Origin: SLDF01 sp964537925 | GTDB taxonomy: Bacteria > Bacteroidota > Bacteroidia > Chitinophagales > Saprospiraceae | Length of the DNA stretch: 64,000 nucleotides | Assembly (NCBI GenBank): GCA_964537925.1 | Contig: CAZICV010000004.1 | Location: 1 to 64,000 of the forward strand | Direction of reading: 5' to 3' | Part shown: positions 17,476-26,472 of the stretch, piece by piece | Layout of the letters: each line of letters begins with the position of its first letter | How positions within the stretch are numbered: the first letter of the stretch is position 1 | Notes under the pieces: model-generated | Seen by the model: the letters and a program-made list of their open reading frames with translations, nothing else | The model's database searches: none | Told to the model about the DNA's origin: nothing | Program-made: the position numbers and the translations under genes

Positions 17476-19020
17476 TTAGAAAGCGTAGCGCAACTCCACA
17501 CCCATGATCCAATTTCTCTCAACCAGAAAACTTCCCGATGCGTTGGGCACCTGGTAGGAATCGGTGTCGAAATTATAGAATTTTCCAAAATCAGCACCTA
17601 TCCAATCTTTGGGCATATACTGCGCAGACACTCCTATACCGAGCCGCTCGGTCCAGCGAAACTGGTACCGCAGCGCATAAGTCAGGGCAAACCTGCGGAA
17701 TCCGTCAGTCTCGATCCATCCCTTGTCGAGCACCTCGTATACCCGGTCGTCGCCGGGCGTAGCGCCCTCCCAGGAGTGCAGGTAGCGACCGTACTCAGAT
17801 GTACCGCGTACTCCGAGCAAAAAAGCCGGTAATACCCCGGCGCTGACCTGGTGTCTGCCCAGTTCGGCCCCGATCAGCAATGGAATCTGCAGACTATATA
17901 CAGCCTTAGGCCGGAGAATGTAGGCATTGTCCCGCGGACCGAAGTCAAAGTCAAGCTGGTTGGAGATCTGTGAAGCATCGTAACTACCTCTGCGCACTGC
18001 AGCCCGCAGTCCTGTCTCTACAAAGAGCATACGTCCCACCGGCTGCTGCCAGGCGATACCTGCATTGAGACCAAGCCAGCGCAACGCCTGCGGGTCGGCG
18101 CCCGGGTATTGCATACTCTCCACTACAGCAAAAAAGCGACTCTTACGGGGCGCCGCCGTTATGGCGCCGGGCTCAACCGCAGCAACCGTTACAAACGGCA
18201 ATACGGCCGCTTCTACCGACTGGGCCTGTACCGGCGCCAGAGCCACCGGGAGAGACCTGGCAGGAGCTGTCGCCAGCATATCACCTGTATGTGTCATCTG
18301 GCCCTGTTGCCCGGTCAAGACCTGCGAAACCGAGGTATTCCGGGTATCTTCTTCCGTACGGGCCAACCCGTTTTGCGGGGCAGGATCTCCCTTCGCGGGA
18401 ATGGCAGCAGAAGTGTGCGCTTCTTTGGCGGTCATGCCAGTTTCTACCTTATTTCCAGGAGCGACCGTACTATGATCAGGCAGATACGGATCAGCTTGTA
18501 TATCCCCGGTGACGACGGCTTCTTTCGAAGCCCCGGCAGGCTGTTTGCTTACCGTACGGCGGCTGTCGGCCGCTTCGGCTCCGCTATCATCGGTTGACAA
18601 CATACGCCCCGACTGACCAGGCTGACCCGATCCGGCAGCGTTCTCCGCAAGACCTTGCGGTCTCCCGGCATGTACCCCGGCGCTTTCTGCAGATGTGTGA
18701 TCGGCTGCTGATACAGGCGACATGTCTCTCTGCCCTACCTCCTCGCCCGACCGCTCATCGTGCTGCTCGGTATGCGCAATCGGGTCAGGGAGTATCGCAG
18801 GTTGTCTTTCCTCCTGCGTCGCAGAATCACCGAACCAGGCCGAGGCCAGGATCAGCGAACCCGCCACCAGGCCCACGCCTGCAGTGATCCATAACACCCT
18901 CAGCCAGCGCCTGCGCCGGAAGTCCCGGTCGATCATGCGCTGTGCGGCCTGCCAGTACTCCTCCCTGAACTCAAAGGAGGGGACGTCGAAAGGCCGTTTA
19001 ATGTCTTCTTCAAAGCCCAT
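17476..19020 (-). CDS. Single-TM protein with long linker and C-terminal beta-barrel, partner of the ECF sigma factor
   Basis: 514 residues. About 40 cytoplasmic residues (MGFEEDIKRPFDVPSFEF..., ending in a basic RDFRRRRW) are followed by one membrane helix (about 42-64), then about 230 residues rich in Ala, Gly, Pro, Ser, Thr and Gln without predicted structure. A beta-barrel-like domain (about 295-514) ends in VELRYAF. It begins 4 bases after the sigma-factor stop, the position typical for an anti-sigma factor. No zinc-binding anti-sigma motif is seen, so anti-sigma function is inferred from context only. Confidence 0.7.
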   Translation of the reverse strand: MGFEEDIKRPFDVPSFEFREEYWQAAQRMIDRDFRRRRWLRVLWITAGVGLVAGSLILASAWFGDSATQEERQPAILPDPIAHTEQHDERSGEEVGQRDMSPVSAADHTSAESAGVHAGRPQGLAENAAGSGQPGQSGRMLSTDDSGAEAADSRRTVSKQPAGASKEAVVTGDIQADPYLPDHSTVAPGNKVETGMTAKEAHTSAAIPAKGDPAPQNGLARTEEDTRNTSVSQVLTGQQGQMTHTGDMLATAPARSLPVALAPVQAQSVEAAVLPFVTVAAVEPGAITAAPRKSRFFAVVESMQYPGADPQALRWLGLNAGIAWQQPVGRMLFVETGLRAAVRRGSYDASQISNQLDFDFGPRDNAYILRPKAVYSLQIPLLIGAELGRHQVSAGVLPAFLLGVRGTSEYGRYLHSWEGATPGDDRVYEVLDKGWIETDGFRRFALTYALRYQFRWTERLGIGVSAQYMPKDWIGADFGKFYNFDTDSYQVPNASGSFLVERNWIMGVELRYAF

Positions 19021-19024
19021 TTAC

Positions 19025-19567
19025 TCAAATAGAAATTTTGCTCAATAATACCCGCATTCTTTTTCTCGCTTCATGCAAGTGCCATTTGGACGTACCCTGG
19101 CTGATACCCAGTTTACCCGAGATCTCATCGTGCGTCAACCCCTCGAATACATAGAGATTGAGCACTTTGCGCGACATATCCGGCAGATGGTCCATAGCAC
19201 CCAATATGGTCTCTATCTGCAGATTGCTTTCGCCCAGATTGATATCCGCCGAAGGCTCCAGCCGCTCAAAATCCTGCACATTATAATCTATATGGCTCTT
19301 GTACTTTTTATTCTTGTGATAGTCGCTGATGATCGTATTGATCATAATACGCCTGATCCAGGCCTCGAAAGGTATGTGCATCTGGTAGCTTTTCAGGCTA
19401 CGCAATACCTTCAGAAAACCCGTATTCATTAACTCCGCTGCCTCGTCCCGGTCCTTACGGTACCGGATACAGACAGACATAAGGATATTAAAGGACAACT
19501 TGTAAAGCTCATAATGGGCTTTACGGTCATCCCTCTGACACCTCCTGATGAGTTCTTCACTAACCAT
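19025..19567 (-). CDS. ECF-type RNA polymerase sigma factor
   Basis: 180 residues from ATG 19567-19565 (a TTG 12 bases upstream is less likely). Region 2 is seen in LYKLSFNILMSVCIRYRKDRDEAAELMNTGFLKVL and FEAWIRRIMINTIISDYHK; region 4 is ILGAMDHLPDMSRKVLNLYVFEGLTHDEISGKLGISQGTSKWHLHEARKRMR, with its helix-turn-helix. The downstream barrel/TM gene is its likely partner. A hairpin (19578-19614) lies immediately upstream. Confidence 0.93.
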   Translation of the reverse strand: MVSEELIRRCQRDDRKAHYELYKLSFNILMSVCIRYRKDRDEAAELMNTGFLKVLRSLKSYQMHIPFEAWIRRIMINTIISDYHKNKKYKSHIDYNVQDFERLEPSADINLGESNLQIETILGAMDHLPDMSRKVLNLYVFEGLTHDEISGKLGISQGTSKWHLHEARKRMRVLLSKISI

Positions 19568-19577
19568 AAGCACACCC

Positions 19578-19614
19578 AAAGAGCCTGTCTTCTCTCGAAG
19601 AGAACAGGCTCTTT
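19578..19614 (-). terminator. Hairpin between the T9SS gene and the sigma factor
   Basis: Long inverted repeat AAAGAGCCTGT-C-TTCTCT / AGAGAA-CAGGCTCTTT with a 3-nt loop. On the minus strand it follows the 19650-21200 gene by 35 bases and ends 11 bases before the sigma-factor ATG. The trailing T run is short, so it may act as an attenuator or mRNA processing signal rather than a full terminator. Confidence 0.6.
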
Positions 19615-19649
19615 GTCAACGTTTATAAGGAACCTGAATAAGCATCGCT

Positions 19650-21200
19650 CTACATTTTGTCAAAACGGCCGGTAATCTTCCGTTTATCCTGGTACAGTGT
19701 GATCAGGTAAGATCCTGCGGGCAGGGAACCCAGGTCTACATAGTGAGAAAGCGCCTCAGCGCCGTGGTTCAACCACTCTGTTTTCCTGGTCCGGCCTTCC
19801 ATATCCCTGATCTCTACACGGACTCCTTCCTTCGGATCGAGCCCGTCTGCCTTTATAACCAACGTCGAACTTACAGGGTTTGGATATACCGCAAGAATAA
19901 TTTCTTCCTTCACATGCAGATCTTCCACTACTCCCCCGCTGACACCCAGTCCACCGGTGCCTATCTCGTCCAGGCTGATACAGCGCTTGGCGCGGCATCC
20001 GCTCTCATAGATCACGATCACGCAGAATGTGCCCGGTCCCCTGATCTCCACGGTTGGTTGTGTAGACCCGTTGGACCAGAGTATGCTCTGGAAATTGCCG
20101 GATTCCGGTACGGCCGTCAACCTGTATAGCCCCGTCGTATCCAGCAGTTCGCCGTCAATACTTACCGTACACCTGCCGCCGATACCCAGGCGCGTTACAG
20201 GAGCGCAGTAAGTCGTGACACAACCGTCGTTGAATGTAGCCGTCACACAGTATACACCGTCGTTCAACACCGTGATGCGTTCCGTAGTGGCTCCGGTGCT
20301 CCACTGGTATTGCACCGGCGACAGCGGTCGGTTGGTCTGGGCTGCCAGCACCAAACCGGCAGGCGCTCTGTTGAGCGAAAACCATACCCGGCAGGTACTG
20401 TCACGATGAAAGTTGTAGCTCCGCGCCGTGATGCAGGCACTGGTCTTGCAATTCGTGGTAGCGTCCGTTACCGTGACACAATACGTGCCGGGATCTTTGA
20501 CACGGATCTCCCGGGTCGTATCCTGGTTGCTCCACGAGTATGCGAACGGACCGATACCGCGCGACTCGGCCGTCAGGATCAGTTCACCGGCATTCGGCGA
20601 ATGGGCCATGGTGATACTCGCCTGGCAGCGAAGCAGCGTAATGCCAAGCAGGTCTATACAGTCCTCGGCGCGGCAACCGTCCTTGTCAGTAACAGTGACA
20701 CAGTAGCGTCCGCCCTCGGCCACAGAGATGGTCTCCGTAGTCTGTCCTGAACTCCACTGGTAGGAAACTATATCGGAACCACCCGCTATCAGGAAAAATC
20801 CACCCGAAGGATGAGGAAAAGCGGAGATATTGACCCGGCAATTGCCCGCCGGATCCAGGCAGATATCAAAGTCTTCCACGACCGAAAAGCCCATACTGCT
20901 GTTCCAGACATGTTGGCGGAGAATACCTTCGCCACGACAATCCGTGAGAAAATAAACCAGTATGCCGCCCTGCAGTCCCGACTGGAATTGCCTGCCCAGG
21001 TTGTACGAACCGTCTGGGGCGGTGATCAGCGTAGTGTCGAAAGGTTCCGCTGATTCGAACTTGATCCGAACGGCGACACTACCGGCAGGAACACCGTTGT
21101 CTGTCACCTGGCCGGATAGCTTCAGGCCCTGTGCCTGAGCGCCCCAGGCAAAAAGTACGAACAGCAGAGAACAAAGAGAAGAAAGTAAGCCCTGTCTCAT
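19650..21200 (-). CDS. Secreted T9SS protein with Ig/PKD-like repeats
   Basis: 516 residues. Signal peptide MRQGLLSSLCSLLFVLFAWGAQAQ; an N-terminal carboxypeptidase-regulatory-like segment (KLSGQVTDNGVPAGSVAVRI); then four Ig-like units with the motif W-S-[SN]-G-x-T-T followed by YCVTVTD or FCVIV (about 140-400), similar to repeats in T9SS-exported adhesins. The C-terminus (AVYPNPVSSTLVIKADG ... LPAGSYLITLYQ) is a T9SS type-A sorting domain. A surface or adhesive role is inferred. It lies upstream of the sigma-factor gene on the same strand. Confidence 0.86.
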   Translation of the reverse strand: MRQGLLSSLCSLLFVLFAWGAQAQGLKLSGQVTDNGVPAGSVAVRIKFESAEPFDTTLITAPDGSYNLGRQFQSGLQGGILVYFLTDCRGEGILRQHVWNSSMGFSVVEDFDICLDPAGNCRVNISAFPHPSGGFFLIAGGSDIVSYQWSSGQTTETISVAEGGRYCVTVTDKDGCRAEDCIDLLGITLLRCQASITMAHSPNAGELILTAESRGIGPFAYSWSNQDTTREIRVKDPGTYCVTVTDATTNCKTSACITARSYNFHRDSTCRVWFSLNRAPAGLVLAAQTNRPLSPVQYQWSTGATTERITVLNDGVYCVTATFNDGCVTTYCAPVTRLGIGGRCTVSIDGELLDTTGLYRLTAVPESGNFQSILWSNGSTQPTVEIRGPGTFCVIVIYESGCRAKRCISLDEIGTGGLGVSGGVVEDLHVKEEIILAVYPNPVSSTLVIKADGLDPKEGVRVEIRDMEGRTRKTEWLNHGAEALSHYVDLGSLPAGSYLITLYQDKRKITGRFDKM

Positions 21201-21261
21201 GATTTCCCGTTTTTATGGTCTTATAAACCGGGTACGGAAAATACGGGTTGGGTAAGGAGCA

Positions 21262-21296
21262 ATAAAAAAGGTGTCCCAACTTGATGAGACACCTTT
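21262..21296 (-). terminator. Intrinsic terminator
   Basis: Inverted repeat AAAGGTGTC / GACACCTTT (21267-21275 / 21288-21296); read on the minus strand it is followed by TTTTTTATT. It lies about 155 bases past the LytTR regulator stop and before the next minus-strand gene. Confidence 0.8.
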
Positions 21297-21450
21297 GCAA
21301 CCTTAAAAAATGCGCACAAATTATTTTCTTCTGAAAAAGGCAACTTATAATGCCTGCTCTAAGGTAGGACCTGGCAGCCTCACAGACAGATGCACTGAGC
21401 GAAAAGCGCCCTGTGACTAGTGAACAACAGTAAAATTTGAGTGAAACGCC

Positions 21451-22200
21451 TCAGAGCTTGAGGAAACGCTCGAGAAAAAGATTCTTCTGGTTAGAAGATA
21501 CATCTACCAGCACCCCGTCCGACATTTCGATCTGTACCCCGTCGGTCTTGCTCAACTTGATCACATGCTCAGGGTTGACCAGGTGTGACCTGTGTACGCG
21601 GATGAACCCGTACGGATCCAGAATTTCTTCAAACTGGCGCAAGGTCTTGGTCACCATCACCTTTTTGGCGCCGGCCACCACCACGATCGTATAATTGCTC
21701 GACGCTTCGCACCGGATGATATCCTTGACCTCCACGAAGATCACGGCGTCCTGCTGGGTGAGCCCGAGCTTGTGGTTCTGTGAGCGCTCTGTACGGATAT
21801 TGTGTACCAGCGTCTTATAGCGCTCCAGCTCGCGCTTGGAATTCAGGCGTTCCTTGCTGCGGTCATAGGCGGAGACGAGATCTTCGCGTTTCAGCGGCTT
21901 GAGCAGGTAGTCCACCACGCTCATGCGGAGCGCATTGATCGCGTACTGTTCGTAGCCCGTGACTACAATCACTTCGGGGTGATCATCCGGCAGTTCGCGC
22001 AAAAAATCAATACCGCTCTTCCCGGGCATCTCGATATCCAGAAAGATGATATCGGGCCGGATAGCACGCAGGCGCTGCAATGCACTGTCCGCATCATCAA
22101 ATTCCTCCACGATCTCCAGATCGGCCAGCTCTTTGGTGATAAGCGCCGACAGCAACTTGCGGTTGCTGATATCGTCGTCGATGATGATGCCTTTATACAT
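21451..22200 (-). CDS. LytTR-family response regulator
   Basis: 249 residues. The receiver domain (1-120) has the phospho-acceptor D55 (IIFLDIEMPG), acidic D8-D10, T81 and K101 (LLKPL). A LytTR DNA-binding domain (about 150-249) carries RCEASSNYT and FIRVHRSHLVNPEHV. No histidine kinase is adjacent in the window, so its partner is elsewhere. Targets are unknown. Confidence 0.94.
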   Translation of the reverse strand: MYKGIIIDDDISNRKLLSALITKELADLEIVEEFDDADSALQRLRAIRPDIIFLDIEMPGKSGIDFLRELPDDHPEVIVVTGYEQYAINALRMSVVDYLLKPLKREDLVSAYDRSKERLNSKRELERYKTLVHNIRTERSQNHKLGLTQQDAVIFVEVKDIIRCEASSNYTIVVVAGAKKVMVTKTLRQFEEILDPYGFIRVHRSHLVNPEHVIKLSKTDGVQIEMSDGVLVDVSSNQKNLFLERFLKL

Positions 22201-22377
22201 ATCAAACTGCCTCGTATGGAAAATATCCCGTGAAGAAATTGTTTTTGCCCGCAGCGTAAAGATAAAGAATCACCCTGATAAAGGTCCCCCTTTTATAAAA
22301 TACCGTCAGTCGCGCAAATAGTACCAACTCCTCTCGCAAAAACGAAAGCCCCCAATACAACAAAAGCAGTCACATCA

Positions 22378-22956
22378 TCAAAAAGTATATCCGGCGCCGA
22401 CAAGTATGACCGCCTCCGCATTGCTCCAAAGAGAGGAGAGCCCCACGTGAAAGCGCTTGCCCAGCTCCAGGTAAACCCCACCCGACAAGGCCAGCCCCGT
22501 ATCGCTGTTGTGATAAATTTCATCGTTCGAATAGAATATCCTGCTCCAGTCATGGGCGGCGCCCACAAGCATCTGTACATAAGGCCTGACCGGCCGCTCA
22601 GGGGATGACACGTACAACCGACCGCCAACCAGTCCCGCCAGCATATGATGCGTATCCGTATGACTTCCGCCAAACGTCCTGAACCTCGAAAAAGACAACT
22701 GCGCTTCGAGGCTGAAGTACCTCGACAGGTCCCTGCGGGAGTTCAGCCCTATCTGCCATCCCTTGCTCTCGCTCAGCAACCCTGCGAAAATATACCCACC
22801 TGTGACAGAGAAAGCATACCTGTCTCCGGTACCGGTCGCCGGGCCATCCGACTGACCCCTGGCAGTCAGGCAGACCGCACCCGACAAAGTGACTAATACT
22901 GCCGCCCTCAGGAAGATGCGCCGACCTACATGATTCAAATATGACAATGCTTTCAT
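22378..22956 (-). CDS. Small outer-membrane beta-barrel protein
   Basis: 192 residues from ATG 22956-22954. Hydrophobic signal segment (IFLRAAVLVTLSGAVCLTARG), then alternating strands (YAFSVTGGYIFAGLL, FSLEAQLSFSRFRTFGG, GLALSGGVYLELGKRFHVGLSSLW) ending in VGAGYTF, a typical barrel C-terminus. It is divergent from the three T9SS paralogs across a box-rich intergenic region (22957-23301). Confidence 0.72.
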   Translation of the reverse strand: MKALSYLNHVGRRIFLRAAVLVTLSGAVCLTARGQSDGPATGTGDRYAFSVTGGYIFAGLLSESKGWQIGLNSRRDLSRYFSLEAQLSFSRFRTFGGSHTDTHHMLAGLVGGRLYVSSPERPVRPYVQMLVGAAHDWSRIFYSNDEIYHNSDTGLALSGGVYLELGKRFHVGLSSLWSNAEAVILVGAGYTF

Positions 22957-22983
22957 AACATCAGTGTTTTTACAGTTAAAAAT

Positions 22984-23169
22984 GGTTGCGAACACCGCAA
23001 CCCAAAGTCTTCGATATCAAAGTTGCATAGTCTGGCAATACGATTTGTTGCAAATATTGCAACAAACACATATTTATTTCTTATATATTGCAACAAACAA
23101 CCACCCCGTCTTCCTCTATTTCTGTATTGGGATATTTTTATACCCATATTGAATATATTTCTTTGTTGC
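22984..23169. promoter_or_regulatory. Cluster of seven GTTGC/GCAAC boxes in a divergent intergenic region
   Basis: GTTGC or its complement occurs at 22985, 22997, 23022, 23047, 23059, 23090 and 23165. Two pairs form inverted repeats: GGTTGCG-N5-CGCAACC (22984-23002) and the perfect TTTGTTGCAA-ATA-TTGCAACAAA (23044-23066). The right half TTGCAACAAA recurs at 23088-23097, 31 bases (about three helical turns) further on. The region separates a barrel gene on the minus strand from the first T9SS paralog, and fits a regulator-binding array. Confidence 0.6.
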
Positions 23170-23301
23170 TCCTGCCGGAGAGGTGGATTAAACCGGAGGT
23201 TTCACGGGTGGATCAAAGGCGGATTCCGGCCGCCTTTCTCACATTCCACACGTTTCGGTTTTAGCATTCATTCGTATAACCTCGAATATTCACGCTAGCC
23301 T

Positions 23302-24798
23302 ATGAACCCTTCTGCCTGCTCCCTGCTGCTGGCTATACTGGTAGTCGCTACGACCTCATACAGCCAGGTCCCTGCTTACACGGAGCTACAGGGCCCGGCT
23401 GACTGGCAAACCGGTGACAGGCCCCACTTCCTGCCAAAAGACATCAGATCCAGGTCCGGCAAACCATTCAAAGTAGTGCCGGACTCCGTCACCAGGTATA
23501 CGATTTCGCCGGAAGGCGTCATAAACGCGAATCGTACACTGATCTATAAATACGCCGACAGTACAAGAACACGTACAAACGAGTTCATCCATATCGAAGA
23601 AACAGAAAGCGGCCGCCTCGCCTGGCAAGATATGGTGCACTATGGTCCGTCCGGCAGGATCGACAGCATTGAGCGCATGAGGCAGCAACACGGCCCTGCC
23701 GAACACATTGAGACAATATATTTCAGACGGGACAGCCAGGGACGTGTGATCGAAAGCGCTATTGTACCGATCGGGTACTCATGTATCTTCAGGAATACGC
23801 TGGAATACGACTACAACCAGGCAGGACAAATAAAAGCTCTCTACAGGCAAGTGCCCGATGCCGACTGCAACCTGGTCCTCGAATACGCCATCAAGGATAT
23901 GCAGTACGACAGCCAGGGCACACTGACAGGTTACGACCTGTCCCATGCATGGGCGCCGCAGGGAAGCCCGTTCAGCACCCGGGTGAGCAACGGGGTATGG
24001 TATGATCACTATACAGACAATATCCTCTACATGAGAGCGCTGGAAGAATACGAAACATACCTGGACCCCGCATCCTTGCTGCCATCGCCTCCAAAGCATC
24101 ATCTGCAAAACACTATGCTCAGCTACGATGCGATCTCCCTCTACCTCGACGGCCGGACAGACACCATATTCGCGAGCTGGAAGCTGGAGAATGATATCGG
24201 CCTGCAGACCTTCGCATCTGTAAAGGACGGCGATACAACCATCACGCAATTCCGGCAGTTCAGCTTTGATCCACAAGGCAATATCGTCGCAGTCCTGGAT
24301 ACTTCAGTCCTTCATCAGTACCTGCTCTGCAACACCGAATATATCTATGACATCTGGGAGATACCACAGACGACGATCGAACACAGTCACGGCGACACCT
24401 GGAGACGCTACACGACGACACTTACTGCAGACAGTCTCGATAGGATCACCCTCATGGTACAGACAGAAGAATTCAGCGACCGGCCGGGCGACATTCTTAC
24501 CGAGGTATTTGAATTTCACCACACCGACGCCACCACATCCACTACCGATCAGCCTGTACAGGCGCCCCTGCACATCTTCCCCAACCCCACCTCCGAATAT
24601 ATCCAGATCGACTTACCACACCCGGCACATATCCATTTGGACCTGTTCAATGCCGCCGGGGCGATCGTGCTCAGCAGCCAATGGCAGCATACCGGCGGCA
24701 ATCATCGCATCGACATCGACCGGCTTCCGGCCGGGCTCTACCTCGCAAGAGTACGCTCCGAAGGAGAAGCCCGGACAGCTACTTTTGTGAAAAACTGA
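23302..24798 (+). CDS. T9SS-secreted protein, paralog A
   Basis: 498 residues. Signal peptide up to SYSQ; a conserved N-terminal block KVVPDSVTRYTIS; then repeated Y-D/Y-N segments (LEYDYNQAGQIKALYRQ, MQYDSQGTLTGYDLSH) faintly like YD repeats; and a C-terminal T9SS type-A sorting domain (HIFPNPTSEYIQIDL ... LPAGLYLARV). First of three tandem paralogs; its last 273 bp are nearly identical to those of the other two. Function unknown. Confidence 0.82.
   Translation: MNPSACSLLLAILVVATTSYSQVPAYTELQGPADWQTGDRPHFLPKDIRSRSGKPFKVVPDSVTRYTISPEGVINANRTLIYKYADSTRTRTNEFIHIEETESGRLAWQDMVHYGPSGRIDSIERMRQQHGPAEHIETIYFRRDSQGRVIESAIVPIGYSCIFRNTLEYDYNQAGQIKALYRQVPDADCNLVLEYAIKDMQYDSQGTLTGYDLSHAWAPQGSPFSTRVSNGVWYDHYTDNILYMRALEEYETYLDPASLLPSPPKHHLQNTMLSYDAISLYLDGRTDTIFASWKLENDIGLQTFASVKDGDTTITQFRQFSFDPQGNIVAVLDTSVLHQYLLCNTEYIYDIWEIPQTTIEHSHGDTWRRYTTTLTADSLDRITLMVQTEEFSDRPGDILTEVFEFHHTDATTSTTDQPVQAPLHIFPNPTSEYIQIDLPHPAHIHLDLFNAAGAIVLSSQWQHTGGNHRIDIDRLPAGLYLARVRSEGEARTATFVKN
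24526..24798 (+). repeat. 273-bp sorting-domain cassette, copy 1
   Basis: The 3' end of paralog A, encoding DATTSTTDQPV to the stop, matches copies at 26115-26387 and 27670-27942 with few differences and identical length, while the upstream gene bodies are much more diverged. Confidence 0.85.
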
Positions 24799-24881
24799 CT
24801 ACCCACCGTACGGTTTCGTTCCTCCCGGTCAATCTCCTATCTTAGCGGGTAGGCAACCTATCTCGTTCGACAACTACTCAT

Positions 24882-26387
24882 ATGATGAGAAGATATATAC
24901 TACTATTCTCTGTCGCGATCCTATCCGCCAATGCATACGGCCAGACAGAAGACCAGCTCAGATCCGCACTGAAGATGTATGGATTGTCACTCCCGGACCA
25001 TTCTGGCAGACAACTGAAAGTGGCACCGGATTCCGTTACCAGGTGGGAATCTCACGGAGGCGCATTCGAGACCTGTTCCACTTTTGTTTACAAATATGCA
25101 GATAGAGGCAGAACCATTGTAAGCGAACTGACGATCATCAAGAAAATACCGGGCGGCCCATCGTCCACCCGCAAGGATGTAGTATTCTATACACATGATT
25201 TCTCACGTATAGACAGCATACAGGTCTTCAAGGCATTCAAAGACGACGAAGAGTTGCAGCATACGGATACCAAGATCCTTAAATACGATAATAAAAATAA
25301 TATCGAAGAATACGTTGAAGTCAAAGTGGAGAACGGTTCTGAATACAGGGATATCCTGAAAAGAACTTATAACAGCAAAGGGCAGGCAGTAGCAACTATT
25401 AGATATCTTACCTCCTATCCTCCCCCATCGTACTACACCGGACCAATACAGGCGACTGTCAGGTCACAAATGGAATACGATAACGACGGCGCTCTTATAA
25501 GCTACCGTTGGCAGCGCGCTCCCCTTGAGTTTTTTGATCCTTTGCAACATGGTATCTCCATATATGCCTATTCTGATCTTCTTTGGTTCGGCAAGTATGA
25601 AGACAATGTCATTAACGATGGATTGGAACGATGGCTCAATTACCTCAGCCCCTATAACCTGCTACCCAACAACCCTGTGCAGGTAGATCTCAAATCGCAA
25701 CCTCTACAGTCGACCTCAAACACCATTAATCCTCAAGGAGTACTTATAGGCTCTATAAAGTCGTTTTGGGAGTTTAAAGACGGAGTAGGGACTAAATACG
25801 TCCCTACTTTGAATGAGAATGAAACAGATACCATCTACAAACCTAGCTATCATTACCTTATCAACGAAGAAGACCAACTGACGGCGTTTTTCAGAGTAGG
25901 TAATTTCGGCATTTATGTTATAAATACCTTTAACTACAATGAGTGGGGATATACTAACTCCAGGTGGGGATTTAGCCCGGTTGATTGGTGGAACAAGGAA
26001 CAAATTGACATGGAAACAGATAATCTTGATCGCCTGACCAGGATTGAATACAGTTTTTTGAGTTCTGCTAACGGCCCCTCCAACCATCGGATAATCTATG
26101 AGTTTTTTAACAGCGACTCCACCACATCCACTACCGATCAGCCCGTAAAAGCGCCCCTGCACATCTTCCCCAACCCCGCGGCCGAATATATCCATATCGA
26201 CATACCACACCCGGCACATATCCATTTGGACCTGTTCAATGCCGCCGGGACGATCGTGCTCACCAGCCAATGGCAGCATACCGGCGGCATTCATCGCATC
26301 GACATCGACCGACTTCCTGCAGGGGTCTACCTCGCAAGAGCCCGATCCGAAGGAGAAACCCGGACAGCTACTTTTGTGAAAAACTGA
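24882..26387 (+). CDS. T9SS-secreted protein, paralog B
   Basis: 501 residues. Signal peptide MMRRYILLFSVAILSANAYGQ, N-terminal block LKVAPDSVTRWE, Y-D segments (LKYDNKNNIEEY, MEYDNDGALISYRW) and the shared T9SS type-A sorting cassette at the end. The body is visibly A+T-richer than its flanks and more diverged than its C-terminal cassette. It follows paralog A by 83 bases; a GGCAACC word (24852-24858) lies in that gap. Function unknown. Confidence 0.82.
   Translation: MMRRYILLFSVAILSANAYGQTEDQLRSALKMYGLSLPDHSGRQLKVAPDSVTRWESHGGAFETCSTFVYKYADRGRTIVSELTIIKKIPGGPSSTRKDVVFYTHDFSRIDSIQVFKAFKDDEELQHTDTKILKYDNKNNIEEYVEVKVENGSEYRDILKRTYNSKGQAVATIRYLTSYPPPSYYTGPIQATVRSQMEYDNDGALISYRWQRAPLEFFDPLQHGISIYAYSDLLWFGKYEDNVINDGLERWLNYLSPYNLLPNNPVQVDLKSQPLQSTSNTINPQGVLIGSIKSFWEFKDGVGTKYVPTLNENETDTIYKPSYHYLINEEDQLTAFFRVGNFGIYVINTFNYNEWGYTNSRWGFSPVDWWNKEQIDMETDNLDRLTRIEYSFLSSANGPSNHRIIYEFFNSDSTTSTTDQPVKAPLHIFPNPAAEYIHIDIPHPAHIHLDLFNAAGTIVLTSQWQHTGGIHRIDIDRLPAGVYLARARSEGETRTATFVKN
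26115..26387 (+). repeat. 273-bp sorting-domain cassette, copy 2
   Basis: 3' end of paralog B, the most diverged of the three copies but still close at DNA level over its whole length. Confidence 0.85.
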
Positions 26388-26402
26388 CTGCCAAAAAACA
26401 AT

Positions 26403-26421
26403 GTGCAGATAGCATCTGCAC
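26403..26421. promoter_or_regulatory. Perfect inverted repeat before paralog C
   Basis: GTGCAGAT-AGC-ATCTGCAC lies in the 85-base gap between paralogs B and C. There is no T tract after it, so an operator or mRNA hairpin is more likely than a terminator. A GTTGC word follows at 26432. Confidence 0.45.
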
Positions 26422-26472
26422 TATTGGCCTCGTTGCTGCAAGCAAGGCCCTGTTTCCGATGCTAAACAGCTG

